64,000 nt of DNA, taken from the NCBI RefSeq assembly GCF_000321225.1, contig NW_004450323.1, positions 4,410,342 through 4,474,341 on the forward strand, written 5' to 3'. The position numbers and the translations under genes are program-made. The DNA is from Odobenus rosmarus divergens. Taxonomy: Eukaryota; Chordata; Mammalia; Carnivora; Odobenidae. The stretch's first letter is position 1. Each line of letters starts with the position of its first letter. Shown here one piece after another: positions 1-10,930 of this stretch. Below the pieces are notes generated by a model that made no database searches, had not been told where the DNA came from, and was given only the letters and a program-made list of their open reading frames with translations.

Positions 1-60
1 TCTTTAAAAAAAGAGAGAGAATAAGAAAGAGAAGAAGAAGAAATAGAGTAGAACGGAAGT
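1..60 (+). mobile_element. possible 3' tail of a CAN-SINE cut by the window edge
   Basis: The window opens with tctttaaaaaaa followed by a purine-rich run, as in the AAATCTTTAAAA tail of plus-strand CAN-SINEs elsewhere here. The body would lie outside the window. Confidence 0.35.
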
Positions 61-507
61 AGAATAGAATAGAAAATATCAGAGTGTATCGTAAGTAGTA
101 AGGTTTTCATGAAACCTTTGTCTCGATTACATAATTAAGTTATTTAATCATATAATTAACTACATAGGTGAACTGAATCTCAATGATTAAAAAAAAGTCT
201 GAAAGCTGCTGAATAGAGTCTGACTTTTCTTCCCCATGGCCATCCATGTAGTTGAGCTGTTCTCATGCCACACCAAGTCTCTTCTTCTCTAAGCTGAACA
301 GTTCCTTTTGCTCATCCCTGGGTATCATGGTCTCACATATCCTTGCCTTCCTTAATACACCCTAGCGTACCTAGTTGGTGTGGACCTTGAAATCAAAACC
401 ATGTTTCTAGCTGTAACTCTGATTGAAACAGAAGCAAGCAGGACTATTCTTTGCCTGGTTAGCAGAATGCAATTCAGTGCATTTCATTGCAGCCCGAGGC
501 TGTATGT

Positions 508-755
508 TGTAATGGTTAAATGCACAGACTCAGGGGCGACTGGTTTTGGAGTCTGTCTGTTCAGTTAGTGTAAGCCTTGGGGTAAGCTGAGTAGTTAACT
601 TTGGGCAAGTTATTTAAACTCTTGTGCCTCAGTTTTTTCATGGTATGTAGGATAATAAGACTTTAGAATACTTTTGTGAGTATCCAATGAGCTAATACAT
701 GTAATGGATTTAGAACAGTGCCAGGCATATGGTAAGCACTTAATGAACGAATATA
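508..755 (+). repeat. MIR (ancient tRNA-derived SINE)
   Basis: Recognisable MIR landmarks in order: gtaatggttaaatgc at the head, ttgggcaagttatttaaactc and gcctcagttttttca in the core, and gaacagtgccaggcatatgg with agcacttaatgaa at the end. Strongly diverged, as usual for this family. Confidence 0.75.
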
Positions 756-1311
756 TTTCTAAACCAGTTACAGCAAATTGTTGATCCACTTAACTTTTCA
801 TCAACTCAAATTTCTAGAGCTTTTGGTGTGTCCTATAAATAGTGTAATCATGTGTCCTGGTTTGCCGAGGGCAACCCCACTTTGCACCTGTTGTCCTCGC
901 ATAATTAACAGTGTCTCCTTTTACTCTCAAATGTGGCCCAGATAGAAACTCATGTTTGATTATTCCGAACTATATTTTTGTAGTTGGAATTTCTCCAGTT
1001 ATATCCCCCCTCCCCCAGCTAAAAACCATATCTTCTTTAAGCACTTGATCAATTTTGGACTTACGTGGAGGATCTTACTTTTTTTTTCCTCTGGAACTTT
1101 GCCTCAGTTCTCTGCCCACAAACTCTTTCCCTCCTTGACAAGTGGCAGAATCAAGATTGAAAACAGAGTCCACCTGACTCTCAAGGCTAGCCTGTCCTCA
1201 CTCTGGGAAATTACCTGGGTTTCATTTGACCCATTATTCTGTCCTGTGAAGACCTTTTGGATTCTGATTAAGTTATTCAGAGTATTTATTCATTCTCTCA
1301 ACTTTCCATTA
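756..1311. other. gene-free stretch; possible old hAT remnant near 820-950
   Basis: No supported gene. Sequence around 820-950 (gtgtcctggtttgcc, then cataattaacagtgtctcc) resembles a common ancient hAT-type transposon remnant, but I cannot name the subfamily. The 160-codon frame starting at 952 shows no domain, no splice context and no coding-like composition. Confidence 0.3.
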
Positions 1312-1440
1312 TTTACACATTTTTTATTCATTCAACAAGTATTTAATGAACTTCCACGGGACACCGGGTCCTGTTCTAAGAGCCAGGGATGGAGCAGGGA
1401 ACCAGCCGACAAATTCCTTCTCCTAGGGAACTGATGTTCT
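1312..1440 (-). repeat. L2 3' end, antisense
   Basis: Reads ttcattcaacaagtattta at the start, then cctgttctaagagccagggat. This is the reverse complement of the L2 3' end (AATAAATATTTGTTGAATGAATGAA). Confidence 0.6.
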
Positions 1441-2118
1441 TTGAAGGTTGCTTTGGGTCTTAATCTAAGTAAATTGGGGTTACCAGAATAGGATTTACAT
1501 AAAGCCCTGGGACTGGTCACTAGATACTTCCTTCTGGATTAAAAATATGTATCCCTTAAAAGTAGCATTTGGCAATCATTTAACAATGAATCTGTTTGTA
1601 GTATCACTCAATCTGTATTTCTTCTTCTTGTCCAAAGGATAGTATGAGCCTACTGCCAAAGGCCTTTTTCTTGCTATACCGTAACTCTCATATTTTCTAG
1701 ATTTATTAGTCTGCTGTGAGAGCAAGGAAATGGTTTAGACTAACTCATTGCTAATGGCGGCCCTGTAGCATTCTTTAAGTGACCATATATTTTAATGGTT
1801 TATTCTAGAGTGTTGTTGTGGTCAACAGCTCTGTAGTTTGCAGAACTTGCATTCTCTGTTATTTTGAAAATTGGGACTTTCTTTCATTTAACCACTTCCT
1901 CTCATTTGCTAAGATTCCTTAAAGATACCCACTGTTGGCCCAGTGATTTCATTTGCTAAATTCTTTCCATATCCTACAATGTAGTTTGGCCAAGCCAGGA
2001 GATTAAAGCTTCTTTAGAGAAGCTAGATGCTCTCTTAAAATCTGACTCATCTTTGGTTTCCGATCCCTCTAATGAATATATTAATGAAATTCTTCACTGA
2101 AATTTGGTTGTTTTAACA
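1441..2118. other. unique sequence, nothing recognised
   Basis: No open frame of note, no recognised repeat and no RNA gene seen on either strand. Confidence 0.5.
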
Positions 2119-2295
2119 ATGACTATTTATCAAGTACTTACTCTGTGCAAAGCATTGTTGTTAGCATTTTACGGGCATATCTGCCTTAGTCATGTTGTAT
2201 CACCACCACATAACTATTACCTCTATTTGAGAGATGAGGAAAGCAAAGTCACACAGGTAGTAAGGTGTAAAGCAGGAACTTGAACCCAGTCTGTA
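2119..2295 (-). repeat. MIR, antisense
   Basis: Antisense MIR landmarks: tatttatcaagtacttactctgtgc, ttgagagatgaggaaagcaaagtcacacag, and cttgaacccagtctg. Confidence 0.7.
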
Positions 2296-2390
2296 ATGTC
2301 AGGATAACTGGAGACTGGGGTACCTTCAGGACTAAAATCTGGACAGAGATTCTTGATCAAATAGCCTTCTACAATGGAAGACTTTCTTCT

Positions 2391-2664
2391 TCTTCTTCGT
2401 TCTTTTCTTCTTTTCTTCTTCTTCTTCTTCTTCAGAGGAAGAGAGAGGGGGAGGGGCACAGGGAGAGGGAGAGAGAGTCTTTAAGCAGACTACTTGCTGA
2501 GCGTGGAGCCCAACAGGGGGCTCAGTTGGAGAGAGAGAATCTCAAGCAGCCTCCATGCCCAGCACAGAGCCCAAGGCAGGGCTTGATCTCATGACCCTGG
2601 GATCACGATCTGAGTCAAAATCAAGAGTTGGATGCCCAGCCGACTGAGCCACCCAGGTAACGCT
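2391..2664 (-). mobile_element. CAN-SINE, antisense, with an internal duplication
   Basis: The antisense tRNA-like head (gactgagccacccaggt) lies at the right and a CTT-rich tail at the left. Exact target-site duplications ggaagactttcttct flank it at 2376-2390 and 2665-2679. The body carries a segment twice (2471-2512 and 2530-2572), each copy running from GAGAGAG to GAGCCCA, so it is longer than its neighbours. The open frames here are repeat artefacts. Confidence 0.9.
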
Positions 2665-2679
2665 GGAAGACTTTCTTCT

Positions 2680-3169
2680 AATGTGATAAAATTAAGTTTG
2701 CATTTGTAATTTATAATTTTGTTGATGACTCATAGTCCTTACTTAAGATATTTTACTTCCACAAAGATGAAGCTATTAAAGCAGGTGTAGATGAGGTGGA
2801 ACTTTGGGAGGAAAGGGGAAATAATCTAAGGAAAACTGTCTAAGCATCCACAATGTCTATTCATTTGCTTTTCTTCATAAAAATGAATAAAAATGAATAT
2901 GCAGCTCTGTGTGACCTCCTAGGCAGTGAAACACAGTTTGCTTTCTGTGAAATAGACTGGTATGCCAAAGACCAAAATAGGTTCTTTTGAATTATTTTCT
3001 CTCCATAGATTCACATTCTTCCCTCCCGTGTTATGTGATCAGTAAGTTTCATTTTCATTAGTTCATATCAGGCTTACTTTCTAAAAGGCTTTGAGGTGAT
3101 TGGCTTATTAGCAACATTAAAGCAATTATTTCTATATTACTAACATTATGTTACTACTGAACAGGAGGC
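2680..3169. other. unique sequence, nothing recognised
   Basis: AT-rich, with no supported gene or repeat. Confidence 0.45.
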
Positions 3170-3282
3170 TCTGTAAAGACAGGGACCCAACTCTTTTCTG
3201 TTCACTGCCACATTATTTGCTCTGAGTACCATTCATGGCACATTGCCACATTAATTGAGTAAATGAATGAATTGGCTAATGG
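3170..3282 (+). repeat. L2 3' end
   Basis: Diverged L2 tail: gctctgtaaagacagggac, tctgttcactgccacatt, tcatggcacattgccac and gagtaaatgaatgaattgg. Confidence 0.5.
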
Positions 3283-3335
3283 CAGTCTCCATGTTAGCTT
3301 TAAGAAATTTTCTCTATCACTTGTATTTATTTTAT

Positions 3336-3542
3336 TTTATTTTTTATTTTTTTTTAAAGATTTATTCATTTATTTTGAGAGAGTGAGAATGAGAGAGAGA
3401 GTACATGAGAGGGGGGAGGGTTAGAGGGAGAAGCAGGCTCCTCGCTGAGCAGGGAGCCCGACGCAGGACTCGATCCCGGGACTCCAGGATCATGATCTGA
3501 GCTGAAGGCAGTCGTTTAACCAACTGAGCCACCCAGGCGCCC
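3336..3542 (-). mobile_element. CAN-SINE, antisense
   Basis: Full-length, running from an antisense T-rich tail to gagccacccaggcgcccc at the right. Target duplications cacttgtatttattttat (from 3318) and cacttgtgtttattttat (from 3543) flank it. Confidence 0.92.
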
Positions 3543-3593
3543 CACTTGTGTTTATTTTATTGTTGGTGAGTTGAGAAGCTACTTTGTATCTCT

Positions 3594-3658
3594 TTTTTTT
3601 TTTTAATAATTTTTTTATTGTTATGTTAACCACCATACATTACATCATTAGTTTTTGA
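3594..3658 (-). mobile_element. very short 5'-truncated young carnivore L1, antisense
   Basis: About 65 bp of the young carnivore L1 3' end in antisense (tgttatgttaaccaccatac, then catcattagtttttgatt) after a poly-T. It is flanked by ttgtatctcttttt copies at about 3585 and 3659. The same sequence recurs at 34.6 kb (sense) and 63.9 kb (antisense). Confidence 0.85.
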
Positions 3659-3663
3659 TTGTA

Positions 3664-4953
3664 TCTCTTTTTTAAAGAGTGAGATTCTTAAAAAAAAAAT
3701 GTCATGTTTGAAAGAACAAGATTACTTTTTAAGACTTTCCCTCTTGGAGAAGTTTTGTTAGCTTGGTGAATTTCAGTCCTGGCACTGGCTACTTGTGGGA
3801 CCCACAGGAGGAATAGAGCAGAGCGTTTGCAAGGGTGAGGCAAGAGACCTCTCAGTGTCTCTGTCAGCCCCCCTTTATAAGCCCAAATAGTCCCAGAAAC
3901 TGCTGGGGGTGGGGTACTTGCCATATTGACACGGCTGGTTTTTACGTGGAAAGAGACTTCAGTCCCAAAGTGGACAGAAGAGCCTTTATAAATGAGTCCT
4001 AAGCACACCATAGAGGTGAAGACCCAAACCCATAATTTGTTTCCTCCTTGCCCCTCCTGCCCTTAGGATGTTAGTGGCAAGTTGCTTTAGCAGAGCCAAA
4101 GACTGAGTTTTTTCCTTTGGAGAACCTTACTTCTTTCCACTTAAGTTATAATTATGACCTGAAAGTACACCAATGTTTGATTTCAGTATTTTTATATTTA
4201 TATTTATAGGTCGTTATATATTTAAAAACCTCATGTAGAGAATGCAATTTAGGGTAATAACAATTAAGGAAAGGTATAATACTGTCAAGAAGAGAACACC
4301 CTAAATTGGCTTGGAGGGTTTTTCTTTTTCATGTTTGAAATGTTTAAAATTTCTTTAGTTACTCAAGAACTTTAACTTTTTTCATAACAAAGATTTTCAA
4401 GTTCAGCCTAAAACATGGGAAAAAAAGCCATCAGTTGCCTAGTTATGAATCAGCAATGCCATCTAGTGCTTGCTACCTTGAATTACAATTGGAAGCACCA
4501 GCAGGGGACGTGAGAGACTAACTTCTACTCTATGTTCAATGACTTACATAGCATTGTAAAACGTATTTCTCCCCAGGTTGAGATTTTAGCTTTATATAAT
4601 CAGAAGGGGTTTTCTCTTTAGTACAAACATGGCAAAGACTGGTTTCCTCCAAGGTCTCCTTAGTGTTAAATTTTTTAAAACACACAGTAACATTAAAAAC
4701 AGTAGTTATAATTTCAGAAAGACTATACGAAATCTTTTCTGTTGCAGCAACTCTTTAGGTATTCTAATAAAACCTTGTGTGATAGGTTAAATTGGATAAA
4801 TCTATAAGATACATAGGGCAATTAGATAAAATAAGCAAAAACGTGGCAAGAATGTGATCAGATAATAATCTTGCTTCCTCTCTACTTATTGTATGGCAAT
4901 ACAGTAGTTTTGTGATCCTTAATTTGTCTGCTACTTTTAAAAACTCTTTCCAG
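3664..4953. other. gene-free stretch, nothing recognised
   Basis: Includes a 107-codon antisense frame (3688-4011) with no recognisable domain or splice context, which I treat as chance. Confidence 0.4.
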
Positions 4954-5150
4954 GGGCGCCTGGGTGGCTCAGTTGTTGAGCGTCTACCTTCGGCTCAGGT
5001 CATGATCACAGGGTCCTAGGATCGAGCCCCACATCGGGCTCCCTGCTCAGCAGGGAGCCTGCTTCTCCCTCTCCCACTCCCCCTGCTTCTATTCCTGCTC
5101 TCCCTATCTCTCTTTCTGTCAAATAAATAAATAAAATCTTTAAAAAAAAA
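4954..5150 (+). mobile_element. CAN-SINE
   Basis: Full-length plus-strand copy from ggggcgcctgggtggctcag to AAATAAATAAATAAAATCTTT and poly-A. Target duplications actctttccag and ttctttccag flank it. Confidence 0.95.
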
Positions 5151-5835
5151 TTCTTTCCAGCAGTTAACACATGTCAATGCATTCAATAAGAAAAAGAAAG
5201 TCTAACTTTTTAAGTTTATAATAGGCTAGGTAAATGTATGGGATCTTTGAAATTTCTAGAATAATTATACTTTAAAACCTCAGTACTTGTAACCTCACCA
5301 ACACACGTTAGAGTTTAGCAAGAACATCATCCAGGTCAGTTTATCAGTCACTTGGTGATTCCAACTTCCACATTGGAGCTTCTAGAAAATAATCCACAAG
5401 TTGCTATTTTTTCCCTATTAGTTATGTATGTCATGCCAAATCAATATTATTTTCAGAAATCATAATTCTTTATTATATCACCCTTTTGTGGCTTTCTTTT
5501 TCTAATTATGAGAGTAATAATGATAAAATTCTAAGAATTAATCAGTGCCTGGAAATATTCACTATTAAATACTGACTATAAAAATATTCACAGCCTACTA
5601 TTTTCAGTTGCTACATTTGTTACCGAAAATCTTTTCTCTTTCCAGTGGGCCAGAGGTAGGGACACCCTATGTTTATTTTCCTCCATGGCATTTTCTTCAG
5701 GGAATTTGCTGGCAATTGGTTTTGCTCCTCTGCTAAGGTAACTGGTCACTTATTACCATGGTCAGGAAATTTATATTTTCATTCCTGGTTTTACTGTTTC
5801 TTTCTTTCTATGGTGTTAATTTCTTGGGAGCTTGA
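5151..5835. other. gene-free stretch, nothing recognised
   Basis: AT-rich sequence without a supported gene, repeat or RNA gene. Confidence 0.4.
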
Positions 5836-5965
5836 TGACAACATGTATTTATGTAGTGCTATGCAGATTTCCTAACATGTTTAGATATATATTGACCCTG
5901 CATAGAAAGGTTGTAGAAAGGTTAAAGACTTTGCCCAAGTTAGGTAATGATTTGAACCCCTTCTG
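5836..5965 (-). repeat. MIR, antisense, weak
   Basis: tatttatgtagtgctatgc at one end and ggttaaagactttgcccaag with gatttgaacccc at the other match an antisense MIR in order, but divergence is high. Confidence 0.5.
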
Positions 5966-6100
5966 ATTACACATATCCTGAGGTGAACTCATCTGGTCCC
6001 ATGACTTTAAGTGCTATCTGAATTCTGTTGATTCTCAAATTTGTATTTCTAACCCTGAGTTCTCCTCTGAGCTTTATACTTGTATATTTAATTGTCTTTT

Positions 6101-6292
6101 TTTTTAAAGACTTTATTTATTTGAGAGAGAGAGAGAGCAGGGGGAAGAGCAGAGGGAGGATGGAGAGAGATAAGCAGACTCTGCACTAAGCACAGAGACT
6201 GATGCGGGGCTTGATCTCATGACACCAAGATCATGACCTGAACTGAAACCAAGAGTTGGACACTTAACCCACTGAGCCACCCAGGTGACCCT
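6101..6292 (-). mobile_element. CAN-SINE, antisense
   Basis: Antisense tail TTTTAAAGACTTTATTTATT and antisense head cactgagccacccagg. Target duplications aattgtctttt and aactgtctttt flank it. Confidence 0.92.
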
Positions 6293-6434
6293 CAACTGTC
6301 TTTTAATTTTTTTAATAACATCTCCACTTCAATGGCACCTCAAACTTGTCTCAGCAATAAAGAGGATCCTTGCTGTTCCTCCCCTTATCCTGTTTCTCTC
6401 TAGGTCTTTTCCATCTTAGCCAAGGCACCACTGG

Positions 6435-6822
6435 TAAGCAACTCATGCAAAAATCTTGGAATAATCCTCAACTTCTCTCTTCTTCAAACTTGACATCAAA
6501 TTTATCAGCAAATGTTAATCTAACTATTTTTCATCGGCCTACTTTCATCTCTTACCTGGGCTCCCATAATCACTTCTCAGCTGCTTTCCCTGCTTCCACT
6601 CTGTTCCCCATGACCTGGTTTTATTTTTTCATTATACTTAACAATATACGATATTATTTGTTTATGGGTTTATTGCCTTTCTTACTACCTCTAGAATGTA
6701 AGCTCTACAAGGAAGAAACTTGGCTGGTTTCCACTGAAACCCTGGGGCCTAGAGCACCGCTGGCAATATGAAACTCCTTGTTGAATGAATGCATGAGCGA
6801 CCCAACCAATGAATGAATGAAA
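6435..6822 (+). repeat. L2 fragment with 3' end
   Basis: L2 sense landmarks: cacttctcagctgctttccctg, ctctagaatgtaagctctac, and a 3' end of gttgaatgaatgcatgag with more TGAA units. The 133-codon frame inside is a repeat artefact. Confidence 0.7.
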
Positions 6823-7424
6823 GGAAGAAATCTGCTGTTCTTTCAGTGGTTGCGGATTCAAGAAAAATTACTCTGTGGCTGGTTTTCTTAGGGCTCTTTT
6901 TGTAAAGTGTTGAAAGAATGGAAAGACTTTTACTTCATAATGTGTTTTTGAAATTGATGTTAGAGTCTTATACTCTTAAATATATGGTATCATTTGGGCC
7001 TTGTTGCTTGCATCCTGTGGTCCCTGCAATCTTTCTGAGAGGTTTTCTGTGGAAACCTGAAAAGGAAACCAATTATGGTGTTTTCTGGGAGAGGCCTGGC
7101 CCAATAAATGAATGGGAAGAAATTTTACTGGTTGAGAGAGGCACTCATTGTGTGCTCCAACAGTGATGTAAAAGCGGAAAAAGAGAAGTGAATGCAGAAC
7201 ATCGTTATTTGCTTTAGACTGCCCTTCTTCCAGTAAGGTTAACTGTGAATAAAGAGGAAATCGATATTGGGCTGATTAATACATTTTTAAAACTGGAAAC
7301 TCAAAATGAAGGTCTGAGGATCCTGAAATACTATATTTAAAAGCAATCAATGAGTCTATTAAGAAATGCAAAACAAAATGAGGGAAAGATGGGGAAAGAG
7401 ATTGATTGGTCATTCTATATCTGG
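6823..7424. other. gene-free stretch, nothing recognised
   Basis: No coding, RNA or repeat feature supported. Confidence 0.4.
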
Positions 7425-7610
7425 TGCAATGGAAAAGATTGTTTTGTACCAGCAAGTTCTGGGCTTTGATTCTACTCTTGCCACTAGCCGGCCTTATGTC
7501 CTTGGGCATGTCACTTCTGGAACCTAGGTTTGTTATCTCTGTTGGAGGTTTAGGATGAACACATGAGGTGAATCTGGGGAAAGAATTCTTTTAGGTATAA
7601 AGCATGATAC
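7425..7610 (+). repeat. MIR
   Basis: Sense MIR order: gcaatggaaaagattgttttg, ttgattctactcttgccacta, tgtccttgggcatgtcactt, then the tail gtataaagcatgatacaa. Confidence 0.6.
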
Positions 7611-8889
7611 AAATATAATGTATCATCCTGACTGTCATGATGAGGATAATCACCCTTCTCATATGAGGATCCAGGTCTTCATTGTCTTATTGTTTTCAAC
7701 GTTGGGGTCCTAGAGCTCTAATGGCAATGAAGAGGCCAATGAAGATCTGAACTCAGAGTTTTGTGAAACAACTCAAAATAATTTTAAGTGACTTTCCTAG
7801 GAAATTTCTGCTTGCTTATTTAGTTGATTGTTTATTGTGTATCTGAGATTAGTAACAACCATAAAAGCACCTTTTGTGTAACACCATCAGTGAGGCTTTG
7901 TGTCTTTATTATAAATTTGTGCGCATCCTCTAGGATCTCAGATGTGAAGTCTGCTTTGGATATATTAGGGGAGAGAGAACGAAGGCTCTCATGTCTTTAA
8001 AAGCAATTATAGGCTCAGGTCTCTGAAAAAGTACTAAGTGCCAGGAATGGCACCTCTGTAACCATTTCTTCTTGACTTTTTTCTTTCTTTCTTCTTTTTT
8101 TTTTAAAGCCAGACTATCGATGCATTTTAATATCATTAGTATTTTTAAAATAAAATTAGTTTAGCAGTGTTACTAATCTTTCTTTTTAGAGTACAAGGCA
8201 GGAAAGTGAGCCTGAAGCAGTTTATTGCCTGTGTTATTAAATGAGTCCTATTTCCAGATATTGGAAGGCATGTTTTTAAGTGCTCTGGAGAAAAGTAGTT
8301 TTTTTTTTAAAGTTCAAGCAGATTGTTTTGTTTTAGAAGAATACTGAAGATGCAATATGTGAATCATATTTGGATTTTAAAGCAGGATATTAAACTTCAC
8401 AGTAAAAGTGATTCCATGGTTGTTAAAGCCCAAAGAGAGGTTTATAAAGCCAGCAGACAGAGAAACTGAAACGCACTTGGAGAAGTAAATGATACAGGAA
8501 TGGAAAAGTTGAATAAATAACTTAAAACCATTTTTTTTCTTGATGTTATTTTATCCCTTGAAGGCAGACAGATCATTATAATTAAAATTGTGTTAAAAAT
8601 CCTCTCTATAAAAATATGGATCCTAATAAAATGAATGTTGAGTCAGTCACATGTATGTCATTACAAATCTATAATTTGGACTTGGGTTGGATTTCCAAAT
8701 CCAAAATATAAAATTTACTTAGTATTATGAAATTCAAATTTGCTAGGCAATGCACTTTAGTCCATCTTTAAAAATAAATCCCTTTTCAGGCAAAGAATCT
8801 GAAAGGTGAGATGAGTTGGCCTTATTGAAATGTGGACTCATTCCGGGGCCGACGAGGGAAAGTTGAGGAAGGGATTAAAAAGACATGTT
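7611..8889. other. gene-free stretch, nothing recognised
   Basis: AT-rich sequence with short pyrimidine tracts (around 8080-8104). No supported feature. Confidence 0.4.
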
Positions 8890-9190
8890 ATTTCCATGCT
8901 TTTGGCCTTTGCATTTGCTCTTACCCTCCTGGGATGTCTTTCCCATTGTAGTTCATCTCATACTGATTCTTTCAACTTCCATTTCAAGCATCCTGTTCTC
9001 AGTAACAACTTTACTGACACTTCTAGATAGATAGTTGCCTGCTCCTCTTTCCCTGGTACCTTGTGCACCCATTACTGCATGTAGCATACCATAGTTCATC
9101 TGCTTACATTCTGTCACTTTTGTATTTCCAGAGCCTCGCTTAGTGCCTGACACATAGTGGGAACGCCGTAAATGATTGCTAACTGATGAA
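8890..9190 (+). repeat. L2 3' region
   Basis: Contains ttggcctttgcatttgctct, a cctcctgggatgtctttccc block, and gcctgacacatagtgggaac followed by gtaaatgattgctaactgatgaa. This is the order of the L2 3' region. Confidence 0.7.
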
Positions 9191-9261
9191 CAAAATCGTG
9201 TAGTGTGATAGCCACTGAGCTCTGTATAACCTAGATTTTGCTCAAAAAGATGTGGGTCCTA

Positions 9262-9698
9262 GGGCGCCTGGATGGCTCAGTCCGTTAAGCATCTGACTCT
9301 TGATTTCAGCTCAGGTCATGATCTCAGAGTCCTGAGACTGAGCCCGGAGTCAGGCTCTACACTCAGCAGGGAGTCCGCTTGAGATTTTTCTCCTTCTCCC
9401 TCTCCCACCACCCCTCCCACCAATCTCTCTCTCATTCTTTCTCTCTCTCTAAAATAAGTAAAATAGGGGCACCTGGATGGCTCAGTTGGTTAAGCGTCTG
9501 GCTTCAGCTCAGGTCATGATCCCAGTGTCCTGGGATCAAGTCCCACATCAGGTTCCCTGCTCAGTGGGGAGTCTGCTTCTCCCTCTCCCTCTGCTGCTCC
9601 CCCTGCTTGTGCTCTCTCTCTCTATCAAATAAATAAATAAAATCCTTAAAAAAAAAGAACTAAAAAATAAAATAAGTAAAATAAATCTTAAAAAAAAA
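9262..9698 (+). mobile_element. CAN-SINE A, interrupted in its tail by a second SINE
   Basis: The head gggcgcctggatggctcag begins at 9262 and the body runs to about 9464. The remaining tail resumes at 9669-9698 (aaataagtaaaataaatctt then poly-A). Outer target duplications are aaagatgtgggtcctag (left) and aaaatgtgggtcttgg (right, about 9695-9710). Confidence 0.93.
9466..9668 (+). mobile_element. CAN-SINE B inserted in the tail of SINE A
   Basis: A complete SINE from ggggcacctggatggctcag to aaataaaatccttaaaaaaaa. Its target duplication aaaataagtaaaata occurs at about 9451-9465 and again at 9669-9683, splitting the tail of SINE A. Confidence 0.93.
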
Positions 9699-9782
9699 TG
9701 TGGGTCTTGGCCTCATCCTCCTTGGGTCAAGTAGCAGTGATGGGACAGAAGCTACCTAGAGGATGAGTTAGATGAGTGCGTT

Positions 9783-9890
9783 GATCATTCAGTAAATATT
9801 CGCTGGCACTGTGCCAAGTGCTGTGGTGGGAGCTGCAGAAATGTTAGGTATATGTATCTGCTTTCAGGGATTTACCAATTAGATTTTGAG
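9783..9890 (-). repeat. L2 3' end, antisense
   Basis: cattcagtaaatattcgctgg then cactgtgccaagtgctgtgg: the antisense L2 end. Confidence 0.6.
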
Positions 9891-9902
9891 GTATAACTTC
9901 CC

Positions 9903-9952
9903 TTATCTAGAGGGAAATTGAATATATATAATTATCTAGAGGGAAATTGAAT
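9903..9952. repeat. two-copy short direct repeat, 29-bp period
   Basis: A 21-base unit (ttatctagagggaaattg plus aat) occurs at 9903-9923 and 9932-9952 without mismatch, separated by an AT-rich spacer. Confidence 0.9.
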
Positions 9953-10601
9953 GCTAAATTTTAAGACTTGACTCTGTGGGTATCAGGAAGCCTGGAAAGG
10001 CAGAAAGTGGAGTTGAATTGAAGGAGTTGGGGAAGGCTTCATAGGAGACACACAAATTAATTTGGGCTCAGCAGTATTGACCAAAGGAAGGACTGAGGAG
10101 ATGGCAAGCCCTGGGCCAGAGTTGAATGGTTGACTTGTGAGAATCAGCTTGGAACAGGGTTTACCCTGAGGACTACAGACCCTCTGTGCACCCACGGATA
10201 GGCTTTAGAGCGACTTTGAAGCCCTGGAGTTATTTGCAAACAGTTGTTTGTATATGTATATGGACAGTTTTCTGTGGAGAATTTTAAAAGAATGCTAAAT
10301 TTTGTAATTTTAATCAAAAATAGGTAACATTTTAACGATTTGTCCTTTCAGGAGGTCTTATAGAGAGAAAAAAAGAAGAATTCAGGGACTGGGGAGGGAA
10401 AGGAAAGAGAAAGAGAGGAAGGAGATTTAGGCTAATCCTTGAAAAGGCAAAATAACAATATAGATATTAATATTAATGATCTTTCCCTGAAAATGTGTCA
10501 GTAACCATGAGGCATCTTTAACTTATTACCAAAAGAGATCATCTAAGCAATGAAGGCCAGAATTCTGGAGCCAATACCACTGATTTTGGAGAAAGAAAAT
10601 A
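9953..10601. other. gene-free stretch, nothing recognised
   Basis: No supported gene. Purine-rich around 10365-10430. Confidence 0.4.
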
Positions 10602-10930
10602 CACTTGACCCTGAACAACATGGGTTTGAACTGTGTGGGTCCACTTGTATGGGGAATTTTTATAGTACACTGCTGGAAATGTATTTATTCTCCCTTATGA
10701 TTTTCTTATTAACATTTTCTTTTCTCTAGCTTACTCTACTGTAAGAATACAGTATTTAATACATATAACCTACAAAATATGTGTGAATTGACTGTCTATG
10801 TTATTGGTAAGGCTTCTGGTCAACAGTAGGCTAAGAGTAGGTAAGTTTTTGGGGAATCACAAGTTATGCACAGATTTTTGACTGAACAGGGATCGGCGCC
10901 CCAATCCCCACATTGTTCAAGCGTCAATTG
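10602..10930 (+). mobile_element. Tigger-like (TcMar) non-autonomous DNA transposon
   Basis: About 330 bp bounded by terminal inverted repeats: cacttgaccctgaacaacat at the left and a right end whose reverse complement begins caattgacgcttgaacaatg. The interior (tgattttcttattaacattt, ggtcaacagtaggctaagag) matches a widespread mammalian element as I recall it. The left end follows a TA. There is no transposase frame. Confidence 0.75.

Noticed and set aside
952..1434. 160-codon sense frame
   Set aside because: No domain, no splice signals, no start-context support; its 3' part lies in an antisense L2.
2223..2594. Frames on both strands through the SINE
   Set aside because: Created by CTT-rich and GA-rich SINE sequence, not a gene.
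6370..6771. 133-codon sense frame
   Set aside because: Lies within an L2 remnant; no retained reverse-transcriptase motif.
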